Assembly: GCA_937911865.1 (NCBI GenBank)
Contig: CALDSK010000026.1
Location: 1 to 64,000 of the forward strand
Direction of reading: 5' to 3'
Source: an uncultured Synechococcus sp.
GTDB taxonomy: Bacteria; Cyanobacteriota; Cyanobacteriia; Phormidesmidales; Phormidesmidaceae
Length of the DNA stretch: 64,000 bases
Part shown: positions 28,730-37,889 of the stretch, in pieces
Layout: each line of letters opens with the position of its first letter
Position numbering within the stretch: position 1 is the stretch's first letter
Translations under genes and position numbers: made by a program
Notes under the pieces: generated by a model
What the model was told of the DNA's origin: nothing
Seen by the model: only the letters and a program-made list of their open reading frames with translations
The model's database searches: none

Positions 28730-30015
28730 ACCACCAGCCTCACAAACTTCTTCTTCCCAACCTGTAGCACCTTACCCACCAGCTCATCGGGCCCCTCAAA
28801 AGTCACAGTCGGATCAACAATCTTCTCCCCGTCCAGTTTTACAGCGCCACCTTTAATATGGCGGCGTGCCTCACTGCTGCTAGCACACAGCGGCGTTGCA
28901 CCCAGCAGGTAAAAGGCCTTCGCCGGAAAGCCCACCGCCGCCAATGAAAATTCCGGTACCGCCTCAGCAGCGGCGGCTTCTCCAGCCACTAGCGTCAGCG
29001 CATCTTGCTGGGCCTGCGCCGCCGCTGCTTCGCCGTGGAACTGTCCGGTTACCGTTTTTGCCAACAGCTTTTGCTGCTCACGTGGATTTTCTGGCAGCGT
29101 GTCTAACGGCAGATTAGTGAGGTAGGTAAAGTAGTCACCAATCACCGCATCCGGCACTTTCTCTAGTTTGGAGTACATCGAGAGCGGATCTTCTTGCAGG
29201 CCCACATAGTTACCCAACGACTTAGACATCTTCTGATGTCCGTCAGTGCCCAGCAGCAGCGGCAGCAGCATGCCAAACTGAGGCTGCAAACCAAAATGGC
29301 GCTGCAAATCACGACCGACTGCTACATTAAATTTTTGATCGCTGCCGCCAAGCTCCACATCAGACTTTAGCGCAACCGAATCATAGCCCTGAAGCAAAGG
29401 GTACAAAAACTCATGCAGATATACTGGCGTGCCGCTCTCATAGCGTTTTGAGAAGCCTTCTTTTGCCAGCATCTGTCCTAGCGTCATCGTACTTAGCAGC
29501 GCTAGCATTTTGCCTAAGTCAACGCCGTTTAGCCACTCAGAGTTGTAGCGAATTTCTAAGCGACCCGGCGTTTCAAAGTCCAAAATCGGACGTACTTGCT
29601 CAATGTAGGTTTCAGCGTTCGCCTTCACTTCGGCTTCGCTGAGCTGCTTACGGACCTCCGAACGATCGGTGGGATCGCCAATGCGCGCCGTAAAGTCTCC
29701 AATCAGCAATATCGCCGTATGACCAGCATCTTGAAAAGTTCGCAGCTTGCGCACTAGCGTGCTGTGGCCCAGATGAATTTCACTGCCGGTGGGATCGATG
29801 CCCAGCTTGATTCGCAGCGGTCGGTCGCTACTTGTTAACCGCGCCAAAAGATTGTCATCAATATTGGTTGATTCGGGCTGAGATGGGAAAACTTCACTCA
29901 CACCCCTATAGATGTCTGCAAATTCTGTAGGAATGTCGTTTTTCACACCCACCAGGCTATTCGCAGGGGCCGATGACGTTGAGGTGTTGGTTGCAGTACT
30001 CACGGAGGCAGTCAT
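28726..30015 (-). CDS. tyrS: Tyrosyl-tRNA synthetase
   Basis: The protein has 429 residues. The class I signature is HLGHS in [13 protein letters not shown], and the KMSKS loop is [16 protein letters not shown]-terminal S4 RNA-binding domain ([18 protein letters not shown]) completes it. The first ~35 residues are Ser/Thr/Ala-rich and not conserved, so the real start could be slightly later. It is the first gene of the tyrS-pyrF unit. Confidence 0.96.
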   Translation of the reverse strand: MTASVSTATNTSTSSAPANSLVGVKNDIPTEFADIYRGVSEVFPSQPESTNIDDNLLARLTSSDRPLRIKLGIDPTGSEIHLGHSTLVRKLRTFQDAGHTAILLIGDFTARIGDPTDRSEVRKQLSEAEVKANAETYIEQVRPILDFETPGRLEIRYNSEWLNGVDLGKMLALLSTMTLGQMLAKEGFSKRYESGTPVYLHEFLYPLLQGYDSVALKSDVELGGSDQKFNVAVGRDLQRHFGLQPQFGMLLPLLLGTDGHQKMSKSLGNYVGLQEDPLSMYSKLEKVPDAVIGDYFTYLTNLPLDTLPENPREQQKLLAKTVTGQFHGEAAAAQAQQDALTLVAGEAAAAEAVPEFSLAAVGFPAKAFYLLGATPLCASSSEARRHIKGGAVKLDGEKIVDPTVTFEGPDELVGKVLQVGKKKFVRLVV

Positions 30016-30489
30016 GGAAAAAGCAATGGACAGTAGTTACCATTGGCAACTCACCTGTAAAAGCGATCGCAAAAGGCTATTAGAGTGTAGCTTTTCGAGT
30101 CAACCTTCAGAAAAACCATCAAAGAAATAATTGATTTATCTTTTGACGGATTGACTCATTGAAAATGTGTAGACCGGAAACGTGTAGAGCAGAAATATGT
30201 AGAGCCAATTGGCAAAAGCTATACTGCATGGCCCAATTCAGTCGCCTGATCTAGCACGTTGCTCCCGCTCTATACGGAAAAAGCTCAGCATTTGGCTGGC
30301 ATTTTTCTCCGGTTTTGAATAAAACCGGAGAAAAAGACTAGACATTCGGCGGAGATCATCTATATTTACCAGTAACTAAAACCCCTTTTCTGCCCCCCTT
30401 TTTACAGTCTCTATCTCTCAACATCTCCCAACGGCCTGTTCCCCACCCGCCTTTTCCAAACTCTTTAAACTAGGAAATATCGTCTGCCT
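30016..30489. other. Spacer between divergent tyrS and PBP genes
   Basis: Contains repeated GTGTAGA/ATGTAGAGC words at 30170-30200 and the 15-bp stem described separately. No ORF or RNA is supported. Confidence 0.5.
30302..30335. promoter_or_regulatory. Perfect 15-bp inverted repeat with 4-base loop between divergent promoters
   Basis: Arms TTTTTCTCCGGTTTT and AAAACCGGAGAAAAA flank GAAT. The A/T ends resemble a bidirectional terminator, but the flanking genes diverge, so an operator or an attenuator-type structure is possible. Confidence 0.5.
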
Positions 30490-32424
30490 GTGTCTTCTAA
30501 TAGCTTCCGCAAAGTACGCACGCGCTCTCGCCGAACTCCAGTAGCGGTGCGATCGCCCAAAGCACTTCGATACATTCAAGACGTAGGTCAAGTAGGGGCT
30601 GCCGCCCTCCTCACGGTCACCATGCTGGGCAGCTCTGTGGTAGCCGGGGGCCTAGTTGGCCTAGCGATTAGCTTTCGCAACCTGCCAGACGTACGCGTAC
30701 TGCGAAACTACATTCCATCAGAAACCAGCTACGTCTACGATATCAACGGCAAACTGCTCGACAATGTGCACGACGAAGCCAACCGCGAAGTCGTCGCACT
30801 CAACGAGATCGCGCCCAATATGAAGCGCGCCGTACTCGCCATTGAAGACAGCTACTACTACACACACCAGGGCATTAACCCAGCCGGTATTGGACGCGCC
30901 TTTCTAGCCAACTTTAAGGCAGGGCAAACCGTCCAGGGTGGCTCCACTGTTACCATGCAGCTGGTCAAAAACCTCTTTTTATCCCCAGAGCGCACCATCA
31001 GCCGTAAGCTCGTTGAAGTCGTACTGGCCATGCGCATTGAGCAGATCTTTGAGAAAAACGAAATTTTTGAGCTCTATCTCAACCAGGTGTACTGGGGCCA
31101 CAATACCTACGGCGTAGAAACCGCCGCCCAAAGCTATTTCAACAAATCAGCGAAAGATTTGACGCTGGGTGAGTCAGCGATGATGGCAGGCCTGATTCAA
31201 GCGCCCGAAAGCTTCAGTCCCTTTTTAGATTATGAAGTTGCCAAACGAAGACAGGCGATCGTCCTACAGCGGATGCAGTCTTTAAACTGGATTACCGCAG
31301 CTGAAGTTGAAGAAGCTAAAGCGCAGCCGCTTAAACTGGGCGAAATTACTTCCTTCCGCTCTAGCCAGGCGCCTTATGTAACCGAAGCCGTCATGAAAGA
31401 GCTGACGGATCAGTTTGGTGCAGAAGCTATGGCGAAAGGTGGCATGCGCATTCAAACCACCATCGACCTAGAGATGCAGCAGCTAGCCGAAGATGTAGTG
31501 GCCGATAGCTACTACCGATTCTTTGGCAGCGGCACTTATGCAGACCAGATTGCCTTGGTCGCAATTGACCCACGGACTCACTTTGTCAAAGCCCTAGTTG
31601 GCGGTGTTAATCACGAGTCCAGTCAGTTTAACCGGGCCGTTCAGTCCAGACGACAGCCGGGTTCCGCGTTCAAACCCTTCGTTTACTACGCGGCCTTCGC
31701 ATCCGGTAAATACACCCCAAACAGCGTCATTAATGACGCCGCCGTCACCTATCCAGACGGCTACAACTACTACAAGCCTAGAAACTACGACGGCTCCTTC
31801 ATGGGCAGTATCACGCTGCGCAAGGCCCTAGAAACCTCTAGAAACGTACCTGCGGTCAAACTGGGTCAGTCAGTTGGCATCAACCGCATTGTTGAAATCG
31901 CTCGTACCCTGGGTATCAAGAGCCCCATGGACCCTGTTATTTCCTTGCCGCTGGGCGCGGTAGACCTTACGCCATTAGAACTCGCAGGTGCCTATGCAAC
32001 CTTTGCCAACTACGGCTGGCATTCTGATCCTACGCTGATTATGCAAGTGACTGACAGCAAAGGAAACACTGTCCTAGACAACACACCGAAGCCTCAGCTT
32101 GTCCTCGATCCATGGGCTAGCGCGGCGCTTACCGACGTACTGCAAGGCGTTATTACACAGGGCACCGCAACCAACGCTCAAATCGGGCGACCCGCCGCCG
32201 GCAAAACGGGGACCACCGACTCTCAGCGCGACGTGTGGTTTGTTGGCTACGTCCCACAGCTAGCGACCGCTGTCTGGGTGGGCAATGACGACTATCGTCC
32301 TTTGGGTAGAGGTGCAACAGGCGGTGGCTACGCAGCGCCCGTTTGGCAAAGCTTTATGCAGCAGGCTTTAAAGGACATGCCTGTAGAAGACTTCCGTGAG
32401 CCGGGTGAATTCATTCGACCCTAG
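30490..32424 (+). CDS. Class A penicillin-binding protein (PBP1A type)
   Basis: The protein has 644 residues from a GTG start. A short basic cytoplasmic tail and one membrane helix (GAAALLTVTMLGSSVVAGG) are followed by a GT51 transglycosylase domain (AVLAIEDSYYYTHQGINP, GGSTVTMQLVKNLFL). The transpeptidase domain has SxxK in GSAFKPF (Ser about 392), SRN in LETSRNVPA and KTG in GKTGTTDSQRD. It polymerises and cross-links peptidoglycan on the outer face of the plasma membrane. Confidence 0.95.
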   Translation: MSSNSFRKVRTRSRRTPVAVRSPKALRYIQDVGQVGAAALLTVTMLGSSVVAGGLVGLAISFRNLPDVRVLRNYIPSETSYVYDINGKLLDNVHDEANREVVALNEIAPNMKRAVLAIEDSYYYTHQGINPAGIGRAFLANFKAGQTVQGGSTVTMQLVKNLFLSPERTISRKLVEVVLAMRIEQIFEKNEIFELYLNQVYWGHNTYGVETAAQSYFNKSAKDLTLGESAMMAGLIQAPESFSPFLDYEVAKRRQAIVLQRMQSLNWITAAEVEEAKAQPLKLGEITSFRSSQAPYVTEAVMKELTDQFGAEAMAKGGMRIQTTIDLEMQQLAEDVVADSYYRFFGSGTYADQIALVAIDPRTHFVKALVGGVNHESSQFNRAVQSRRQPGSAFKPFVYYAAFASGKYTPNSVINDAAVTYPDGYNYYKPRNYDGSFMGSITLRKALETSRNVPAVKLGQSVGINRIVEIARTLGIKSPMDPVISLPLGAVDLTPLELAGAYATFANYGWHSDPTLIMQVTDSKGNTVLDNTPKPQLVLDPWASAALTDVLQGVITQGTATNAQIGRPAAGKTGTTDSQRDVWFVGYVPQLATAVWVGNDDYRPLGRGATGGGYAAPVWQSFMQQALKDMPVEDFREPGEFIRP

Positions 32425-32531
32425 GGCATGTAAAGGCATAGGCAAGATGGTAGGCAGTCGTTATGTGTAGCGACACATCTGGCCACACATGATGGCTGCT
32501 GAGTGGAGCCATTATTATTCCTTAATCTCGA

Positions 32532-32849
32532 CTATTCCTTAATCTCAGACTTCATTCGCTCTAGCGTCTGGTGCATCTGGTCAAACATTTGCTGAGGCGT
32601 TGTGCCAAACTGGCCCAGCTGCGTCTTTAGCTGCTCCATCGTCATCTTCGCCATAAAGTCTTCCGACAGCTCAAAGCGCTTCATAAAGATGCGGTAGCGC
32701 TCCATTACCGATTCCATCTGGTCGATGAAAATCTTTTTGCCCTTTTGATCGAACTTGCCGTAGTTGTTGCCCAGCTTCATCAAGGACTGATAGTCCTGAA
32801 ATAGCTGCGTTGCTTCCTGCTGCACCAGGTCTGAATCGAACATTCCCAT
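32532..32849 (-). CDS. DUF1825 family protein
   Basis: The protein has 105 residues, all helical, and begins GMFDSDLVQQEATQLFQDYQ, the pattern of the cyanobacterium-specific DUF1825 family. Its function is unknown. The last codons are duplicated in the DNA just past the stop (a second ATTCCTTAATCTC copy), an example of the short tandem repeats at gene ends here. Confidence 0.92.
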   Translation of the reverse strand: MGMFDSDLVQQEATQLFQDYQSLMKLGNNYGKFDQKGKKIFIDQMESVMERYRIFMKRFELSEDFMAKMTMEQLKTQLGQFGTTPQQMFDQMHQTLERMKSEIKE

Positions 32850-33070
32850 GACACTTCACCACTCTAGAGCCAACAATAGACTGCTTATTTTAAAGCAAGC
32901 CGTTGAACACATTCGACCGCTTGCTCCGCACTTTGCTACAAGCCGTACCGACGACTACAGGTAAACCTACAGGCAAAATGGTCAAAGCTATATAGCCTAC
33001 GTCTTTTTAATCTACTGCTATAGCGTAAAAGGTTGCATCTCACTGCGCCAAGGTGAGATATCACTTCCCT

Positions 33071-34192
33071 CTAAAGTTTCATAAGCCTGTCTATCCAAGG
33101 TCTTTTTGGCGGCGTTTTTTTGGTCTCTGGCGTAGGTATAGCTTGATCTTCCTTTACTTTCGCAGCGTTCTTCTCAGCAGTCTTTTTATCGCTAGAGCTT
33201 TCGGCACTCGCTTTACCCGATCGACTACCGGTCTGGTCGGGAGGGTATTTTCTCTCACTTGGCTCATCAGTCAGGCCCAGCAATTTGCCATACTTGCGAG
33301 CCACTTTATGGTCGGGTCTTAGCTTCAAAGCCTGGCGGAAATGGGCCTTTGCCATCCCTGACAGCTTTTGCTTGTAGTAGGCCTGACCAATCATAGAGTG
33401 AAGCTCTGGGCTTTGTGGTGACAGCTTTAAGGCGTCGCGCAACTCTTGTACAGCTAACTCGTAATTTTGTTGAGCTAGGTAGGTTTTGGCTCTGCCTGTA
33501 TGCTTAGCCGCATAGTTTGTCTCAAGCGGCTGTGCGGCTTGGCTGGCAGCTGACAGAGGGTCATTTAAGGCGTCGTCAGCAGGCACACCCGCAGGCGAAT
33601 TGGACTGCACGCCAGATAAACTACTCTCTGATGACATAGCAGCGGTAGGTGTTACCGCCATCGATATTAACCCGGCTCTTTTGGTCCGAATGATCTGATC
33701 CGCCATCTTACGGCGTAGATAGATTAAATTGAGCTGGCCAATCGCTAGAGAATGGGTATGTAAATCGCCCAGAGAGCGAAATTGCGCGGCGGCGAGCTGG
33801 CTCATGGCCTGCTCATAGAAAACCTCAACCTCTTCTTCTGCGAGTGTTTCTAGCTGCTGGGCATCAGGAAAAGTCGGAACTAACTTGTTAGTGCGCGCTA
33901 GCCGCCGAACGCGGAGCCGCAACATCGTCAGCGTTTCCTGTCTTGTTTTTTCATGCTTAAGCTTCTGATAAGACGGATTAACAATTCGCGCAATGACTTG
34001 AGCAGCAATCTCTTGAGTCAGGCCGAGTGCCGTCGCTTCACCAGAGAGCGCATCGGGATGAAGGTGCTTAGCGATGTGGCGGTAGCGCTTGGCGATTCTT
34101 TTCTCATCGGCACTCACAGAAATTCCCAGCAGAGCAAAGGGATCGCTCTCTACTAGATTTGTTAGTTCAGTGAACAGTTCGGCTTCTGACAT
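33071..34192 (-). CDS. J-domain protein with C-terminal TPR repeats
   Basis: The protein has 373 residues. Residues about 15-85 are a DnaJ domain (DPFALLGISVSADEKRIAKR with the HPD motif in KHLHPDAL). Residues about 225-305 hold two to three TPR units (AKTYLAQQNYELAVQELRDA, HSMIGQAYYKQKLSGMAKAH). A Lys/Ser/Pro-rich charged tail follows. J domains stimulate Hsp70 ATPase and TPRs bind clients, so a cytoplasmic co-chaperone is likely. It is divergent from the TM2 gene. Confidence 0.88.
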   Translation of the reverse strand: MSEAELFTELTNLVESDPFALLGISVSADEKRIAKRYRHIAKHLHPDALSGEATALGLTQEIAAQVIARIVNPSYQKLKHEKTRQETLTMLRLRVRRLARTNKLVPTFPDAQQLETLAEEEVEVFYEQAMSQLAAAQFRSLGDLHTHSLAIGQLNLIYLRRKMADQIIRTKRAGLISMAVTPTAAMSSESSLSGVQSNSPAGVPADDALNDPLSAASQAAQPLETNYAAKHTGRAKTYLAQQNYELAVQELRDALKLSPQSPELHSMIGQAYYKQKLSGMAKAHFRQALKLRPDHKVARKYGKLLGLTDEPSERKYPPDQTGSRSGKASAESSSDKKTAEKNAAKVKEDQAIPTPETKKTPPKRPWIDRLMKL

Positions 34193-34527
34193 GCAAAAAA
34201 GCGGCTTTGGAAGAGAAACTCAGTGGGTGACTCCTTTATAAAGTGCCCACTATTTTGAGGTAAGTGGCTAGCATATTTGAACCAAAGATGAAGGAGATAT
34301 CGTTTCTGCCCAGTTGCTTAGAACACTTTTGGAAGCCGCTCTCTGTAGGGAACAAAGCAGCTCGGCTAGCCAATATCCTGATGCATTGGGATATCGACGC
34401 CAGCTGGATATTCAGTACTTTTACGGAACGCCGATTGACCATGGACTTAACAGAATAATCTGTGAACAAACGCTCGACGCGCTATGCTCTCCTGGTATGC
34501 TTTTTGGGGCCGATAGCTTTCATCAAG

Positions 34528-34932
34528 ATGCGCAGAAAAATTGCGATCGCATTGGCATTCGCAGGCAGTTTACCAACGCCACTACCCCTAACCTGGCTGC
34601 ATAAGTTTTACCTGGGGCAGTACCTGTGGGGCATCGTTTATTTGGTATTAGCGCCCACCCTGTTGCCCAAGGTGGCCTGCTGCCTAGAAGGCCTCTGGTA
34701 TCTGACCCAAAGCGATGAGGTATTCTCAACCCGGTTTCCTCAAGCAGGAGCGCTGTTGAGCAGCAGTTCTACCTCAGAAGCACTAGCCGAAACCGCCAAC
34801 AGTCAAGCAAAGGCAGAGGCCGCTCAACAGATCGCGGCGGCCCTGCGCGAGATCGATCAGCTTCGGAAAGATGGGCTGATTACCGAATACGAGTTCGAGC
34901 AAAAGCGTCGAAAGCTACTGGAAGGAGTCTAG
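34528..34932 (+). CDS. TM2 domain protein with C-terminal SHOCT motif
   Basis: I choose the ATG at 34528 (MRRKIAIALAFAGSLPTPLP), which matches TM2 proteins; an upstream GTG would add 22 residues. The protein has 134 residues: two membrane helices around LHKFYLGQYLWGIVYLVLAP, then a helical linker and a SHOCT-like end (IAAALREIDQLRKDGLITEY with FEQKRRKLLEG). The role is unknown. It is three bases before the next gene, so the pair is an operon. Confidence 0.8.
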   Translation: MRRKIAIALAFAGSLPTPLPLTWLHKFYLGQYLWGIVYLVLAPTLLPKVACCLEGLWYLTQSDEVFSTRFPQAGALLSSSSTSEALAETANSQAKAEAAQQIAAALREIDQLRKDGLITEYEFEQKRRKLLEGV

Positions 34933-34935
34933 CTC

Positions 34936-35460
34936 GTGCTCAAAAAGTTTTTCCTCAAGACTCAGCATCCACTAAAACAGCGCTTACAACAGGAGCCCTT
35001 TTATCGGTTTCAATCGTTTGCAGAGCTACAGCTAGCCGCTAGCTGGGGCATTCGCATTGACGCCAATACCGCCTCGGTAGACGACTGGCTAAGACTGCCC
35101 GGCCTTTCCATCCATCAGGCGCGCACGCTCTACCAGCTAACGCAGCAAGGTCTCTCTTTCAGCTGTATAGAAGATGTGGCCGCGGCGATCGCACTTCCGC
35201 TCGCTCAAATTCGCCCTTGGGCATCTGTGCTCCAGTTTTGCTACTACGATCGCGAGCAGGCCCTAGAACCGACCCCTGTCAACGCCAATACCGCCACCGC
35301 AGAAGAACTGGCCCATGTGCCCAAGCTTGATATTTTTCTCGGCAGAGCCATCGTTCACTATCGAAAAAATGGTCCCTACAAAGATTTAGCTGACCTGCAA
35401 GATCGCCTGCGGCTAACCACTGCCATCACCGCCGAATTTCTGCACTACCTAAAGTTCTAA
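34936..35460 (+). CDS. Helix-hairpin-helix (ComEA-like) protein
   Basis: The protein has 174 residues from a GTG start. It contains two consecutive HhH units: RIDANTASVDDWLRLPGLS (about 35-60) and VNANTATAEELAHVPKLDI with KNGPYKDLADLQDRL (about 115-160). There is no signal peptide or membrane helix, unlike ComEA. HhH motifs usually contact DNA backbones. It is co-transcribed with the TM2 gene. Confidence 0.8.
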   Translation: MLKKFFLKTQHPLKQRLQQEPFYRFQSFAELQLAASWGIRIDANTASVDDWLRLPGLSIHQARTLYQLTQQGLSFSCIEDVAAAIALPLAQIRPWASVLQFCYYDREQALEPTPVNANTATAEELAHVPKLDIFLGRAIVHYRKNGPYKDLADLQDRLRLTTAITAEFLHYLKF

Positions 35461-35481
35461 CGAATCCTTTTTTACGAGGTG

Positions 35482-36111
35482 CTACACGCTCACTGTGCCC
35501 ATTTTATCCAGTGGCCAAAAGCGCAGTGCGGCTCTCCCAATCACGTTTTCAATCGGCAAAAAGCCCCACACGTGAGAGTCATTACTGTCGTTGCGGTTGT
35601 CACCCATCACAAACAGCTGTCCGGCAGGGACGCTCACCAATGGCATCTCATACTGCGGTTCTTCTAGAATATAGCTTTCGGCGAGCGGTGCGCCGTCCAC
35701 ATAAACCCGGCCTTCAGTAACTTGCACCTGTTGCCCCGGTAAACCAATCACTCGCTTAATAAAGGCCTGGCTAGCTCGGTAGCCATACTCCTGTAGCTGC
35801 GGCGGCGGTTCAAAAACAACAATGTCACCGCGATTGGGTGGATGTAGGTAATAAGAGACTTTTTCGACTAGCAGGCGATCGCCTACCGCCAGGGTCGGCA
35901 CCATAGAAGGCGAAGGAATAAAGCGCGGTTCAGCAATAAAAAAGCGAACAAAGATAGCGATGGTAAGCGCGATCGCCACCAGCTTAATATTTTCCACAGC
36001 TGTCTGACGCCATCCCGATTTCGTCTCGTCTGATGACTGAGCAGCAGGCGAGTTGTCAGACGTCTTAGACGCTATAACGCGCTTAGATTCGGCCTCTTTT
36101 TGGTCCGCCAT
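35482..36111 (-). CDS. lepB: Signal peptidase I
   Basis: The protein has 209 residues. An acidic/polar cytoplasmic tail and one membrane helix (NIKLVAIALTIAIFVRFFIA) precede the catalytic Ser in PSPSMVPTL and the catalytic Lys in FIKRVIGLPGQ. Box E is GQLFVMGDNRNDSNDSHVWG. It cleaves signal peptides of exported preproteins at the plasma or thylakoid membrane. Confidence 0.96.
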   Translation of the reverse strand: MADQKEAESKRVIASKTSDNSPAAQSSDETKSGWRQTAVENIKLVAIALTIAIFVRFFIAEPRFIPSPSMVPTLAVGDRLLVEKVSYYLHPPNRGDIVVFEPPPQLQEYGYRASQAFIKRVIGLPGQQVQVTEGRVYVDGAPLAESYILEEPQYEMPLVSVPAGQLFVMGDNRNDSNDSHVWGFLPIENVIGRAALRFWPLDKMGTVSV

Positions 36112-36176
36112 ATAGTCTAGAACTTAACAATCGGTTAGCAATCGGCTCAACCAGTGTATGGGAAAAGGGCAGCTTT

Positions 36177-37205
36177 CTAGGTCTTGCCTGGATTTTCATC
36201 CGAAGGTTGAGCATCCGGTAGTTGAGCATCCAACGCTGCCTGCGCATTTCGCCTGAGCATTTCAGGCTTAATTCTTCTGAGCGCAGACGCTGGGAACCGC
36301 TGGTTCCAATCAGCTTCAGTCATCTCCGCGAGTTCTAACAGCGTAGGATTCACGTTGCCCGGATAGGGCTCAAAGCCAGGTTCATCGGTCGTTGTCGCAA
36401 ATCGCTGATTCCAGGGGCAAACATCCTGGCAAATGTCGCAGCCAGCCACCCAGTTTTGTAGGTTTGCAGCGATCGCATCAGGCAGTCTCTCAGCCCGGTT
36501 CTCAATCGTGTGATAGGCAATGCAGCGATTCGCATCCACTACACCTGGCGCTCGAATGGCCGCTGTCGGGCAAGCGTCCAAACAGCTTGTGCAGCTACCG
36601 CAGTGAGCGGTATGAGGTAAATCGGGCTGTAGCACCGCCGTCGTAATTATTTCGCCTAAGAAAACCCACGAACCGTACTGCCGGGTGATGACATTGCCGT
36701 TCTTAGCATTCCAACCAATGCCTGCCTGCTGGGCCCAAAATTTATCTTGAACCGGCCCTGTATCTGCGTAGAGCCGAGCGGATATCTCGCCGCCTTCTGC
36801 CGAGTCTTCTACCGCATGAGACCTCAGCCAGAACGTGAGCTGCTTCAGCTTTTTATTCAAAATGCGGTGATAGTCACGCCCCCAGCCATAGCGAGAAATC
36901 TTTGCATACTGCTTCCCTTCTGGCCTGACATGGTCTGTGTAATAATTCAGCGCAACACAAATCATTGAGCGAGCACCCGGCAACACCTGCCGTACGTCCT
37001 GCCGCCGCGGGCTCTCCATCCAGGCCATGTCAGCGTGAAACCCCTGAGCCAACCAGGCCTGTAATTTTGTCTGATTCGTACGCTCCGCCTCAGACATCTC
37101 AGGTGGAATAGCAGCAATCCCTACCCGATGAAAACCGAGGGTGATCGCCTGCTTTTTCACAGCATCGGCATCCAGCTCATTATCGGATTCACGTCTCAAC
37201 GTCAT
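36177..37205 (-). CDS. queG: Epoxyqueuosine reductase
   Basis: The protein has 342 residues. It shows two 4Fe-4S motifs, CGSCTSCLDACPTAAI and CDICQDVCPWNQ, and a cobalamin-binding N-terminal domain (GIAAI, YGWGRDYH). QueG reduces epoxyqueuosine to queuosine at tRNA position 34. The GNAT gene ends one base before its start on the same strand, so they are likely co-transcribed. Confidence 0.95.
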   Translation of the reverse strand: MTLRRESDNELDADAVKKQAITLGFHRVGIAAIPPEMSEAERTNQTKLQAWLAQGFHADMAWMESPRRQDVRQVLPGARSMICVALNYYTDHVRPEGKQYAKISRYGWGRDYHRILNKKLKQLTFWLRSHAVEDSAEGGEISARLYADTGPVQDKFWAQQAGIGWNAKNGNVITRQYGSWVFLGEIITTAVLQPDLPHTAHCGSCTSCLDACPTAAIRAPGVVDANRCIAYHTIENRAERLPDAIAANLQNWVAGCDICQDVCPWNQRFATTTDEPGFEPYPGNVNPTLLELAEMTEADWNQRFPASALRRIKPEMLRRNAQAALDAQLPDAQPSDENPGKT

Positions 37206-37206
37206 C

Positions 37207-37800
37207 CTATTGCACCGCCCCTGTAGAATCGACAGGCAGCGCAGATGGGCGCGCCATCACCACCCGGTGCTTCTGCGCAAACCCGTAGCGAGCCTCATGC
37301 TGCACAATCGCCCTGAGTTCTGGCGACCAGTGCTTAGCCTGTAACAGCTCAAACACTGACCGCTGATAAAAAGGAATATTCCACGGCACATAGCGAAACG
37401 TGGTCAGCGTCACCCACTCGGCCCCTCTTGCTTTCGCCCCCTGACAGCAAGCCGCGATTAGCGCCCTGCCCACGCCCTGACGGCCATGATCGGGATGCAC
37501 GCTCAGCTCCACAATAAAGCAGCTTTCTGGCAAAAACTTAGCCACAATAAACCCCACTGGCAGCAGCGCAGACTGAGCAGTCGAACGGTCTGTAACAGCA
37601 TTCATAGGTACCGCCACCCATAGCCGACGCTCTGCCTGCGCGCGTCGTAAAAACGATCTCGGCGTTAGACCTTCCAGCAGCTCAGCTGAAATTTCTAGCT
37701 GCGATAGATAGGGCAAAAACCGCTGAGCCGCTGCCCGCTCGACCTCAGGCAAGCCTTCAATGTCGGTCTCTTTCGCTAGCCGAACCGTATAGCCAAACAC
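37207..37800 (-). CDS. GNAT family N-acetyltransferase
   Basis: The protein has 197 residues. The acetyl-CoA loop is HPDHGRQGVGRALIAACC (about 115-132), after IVELSV, and followed by the NxPFY-type ending NIPFYQRSVFELL. The N-terminal strand VRLAKETDIEGLPEVERAAA fits. The substrate is unknown. It is the first gene before queG. Confidence 0.88.
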   Translation of the reverse strand: MFGYTVRLAKETDIEGLPEVERAAAQRFLPYLSQLEISAELLEGLTPRSFLRRAQAERRLWVAVPMNAVTDRSTAQSALLPVGFIVAKFLPESCFIVELSVHPDHGRQGVGRALIAACCQGAKARGAEWVTLTTFRYVPWNIPFYQRSVFELLQAKHWSPELRAIVQHEARYGFAQKHRVVMARPSALPVDSTGAVQ

Positions 37801-37889
37801 CTACGACACCTGAATCAATGCACAGGTTTCATCATAGGCAACCACCACAGAAACGGATAGTGCTTGCACCCGTGAATAGTAGACAGGCG

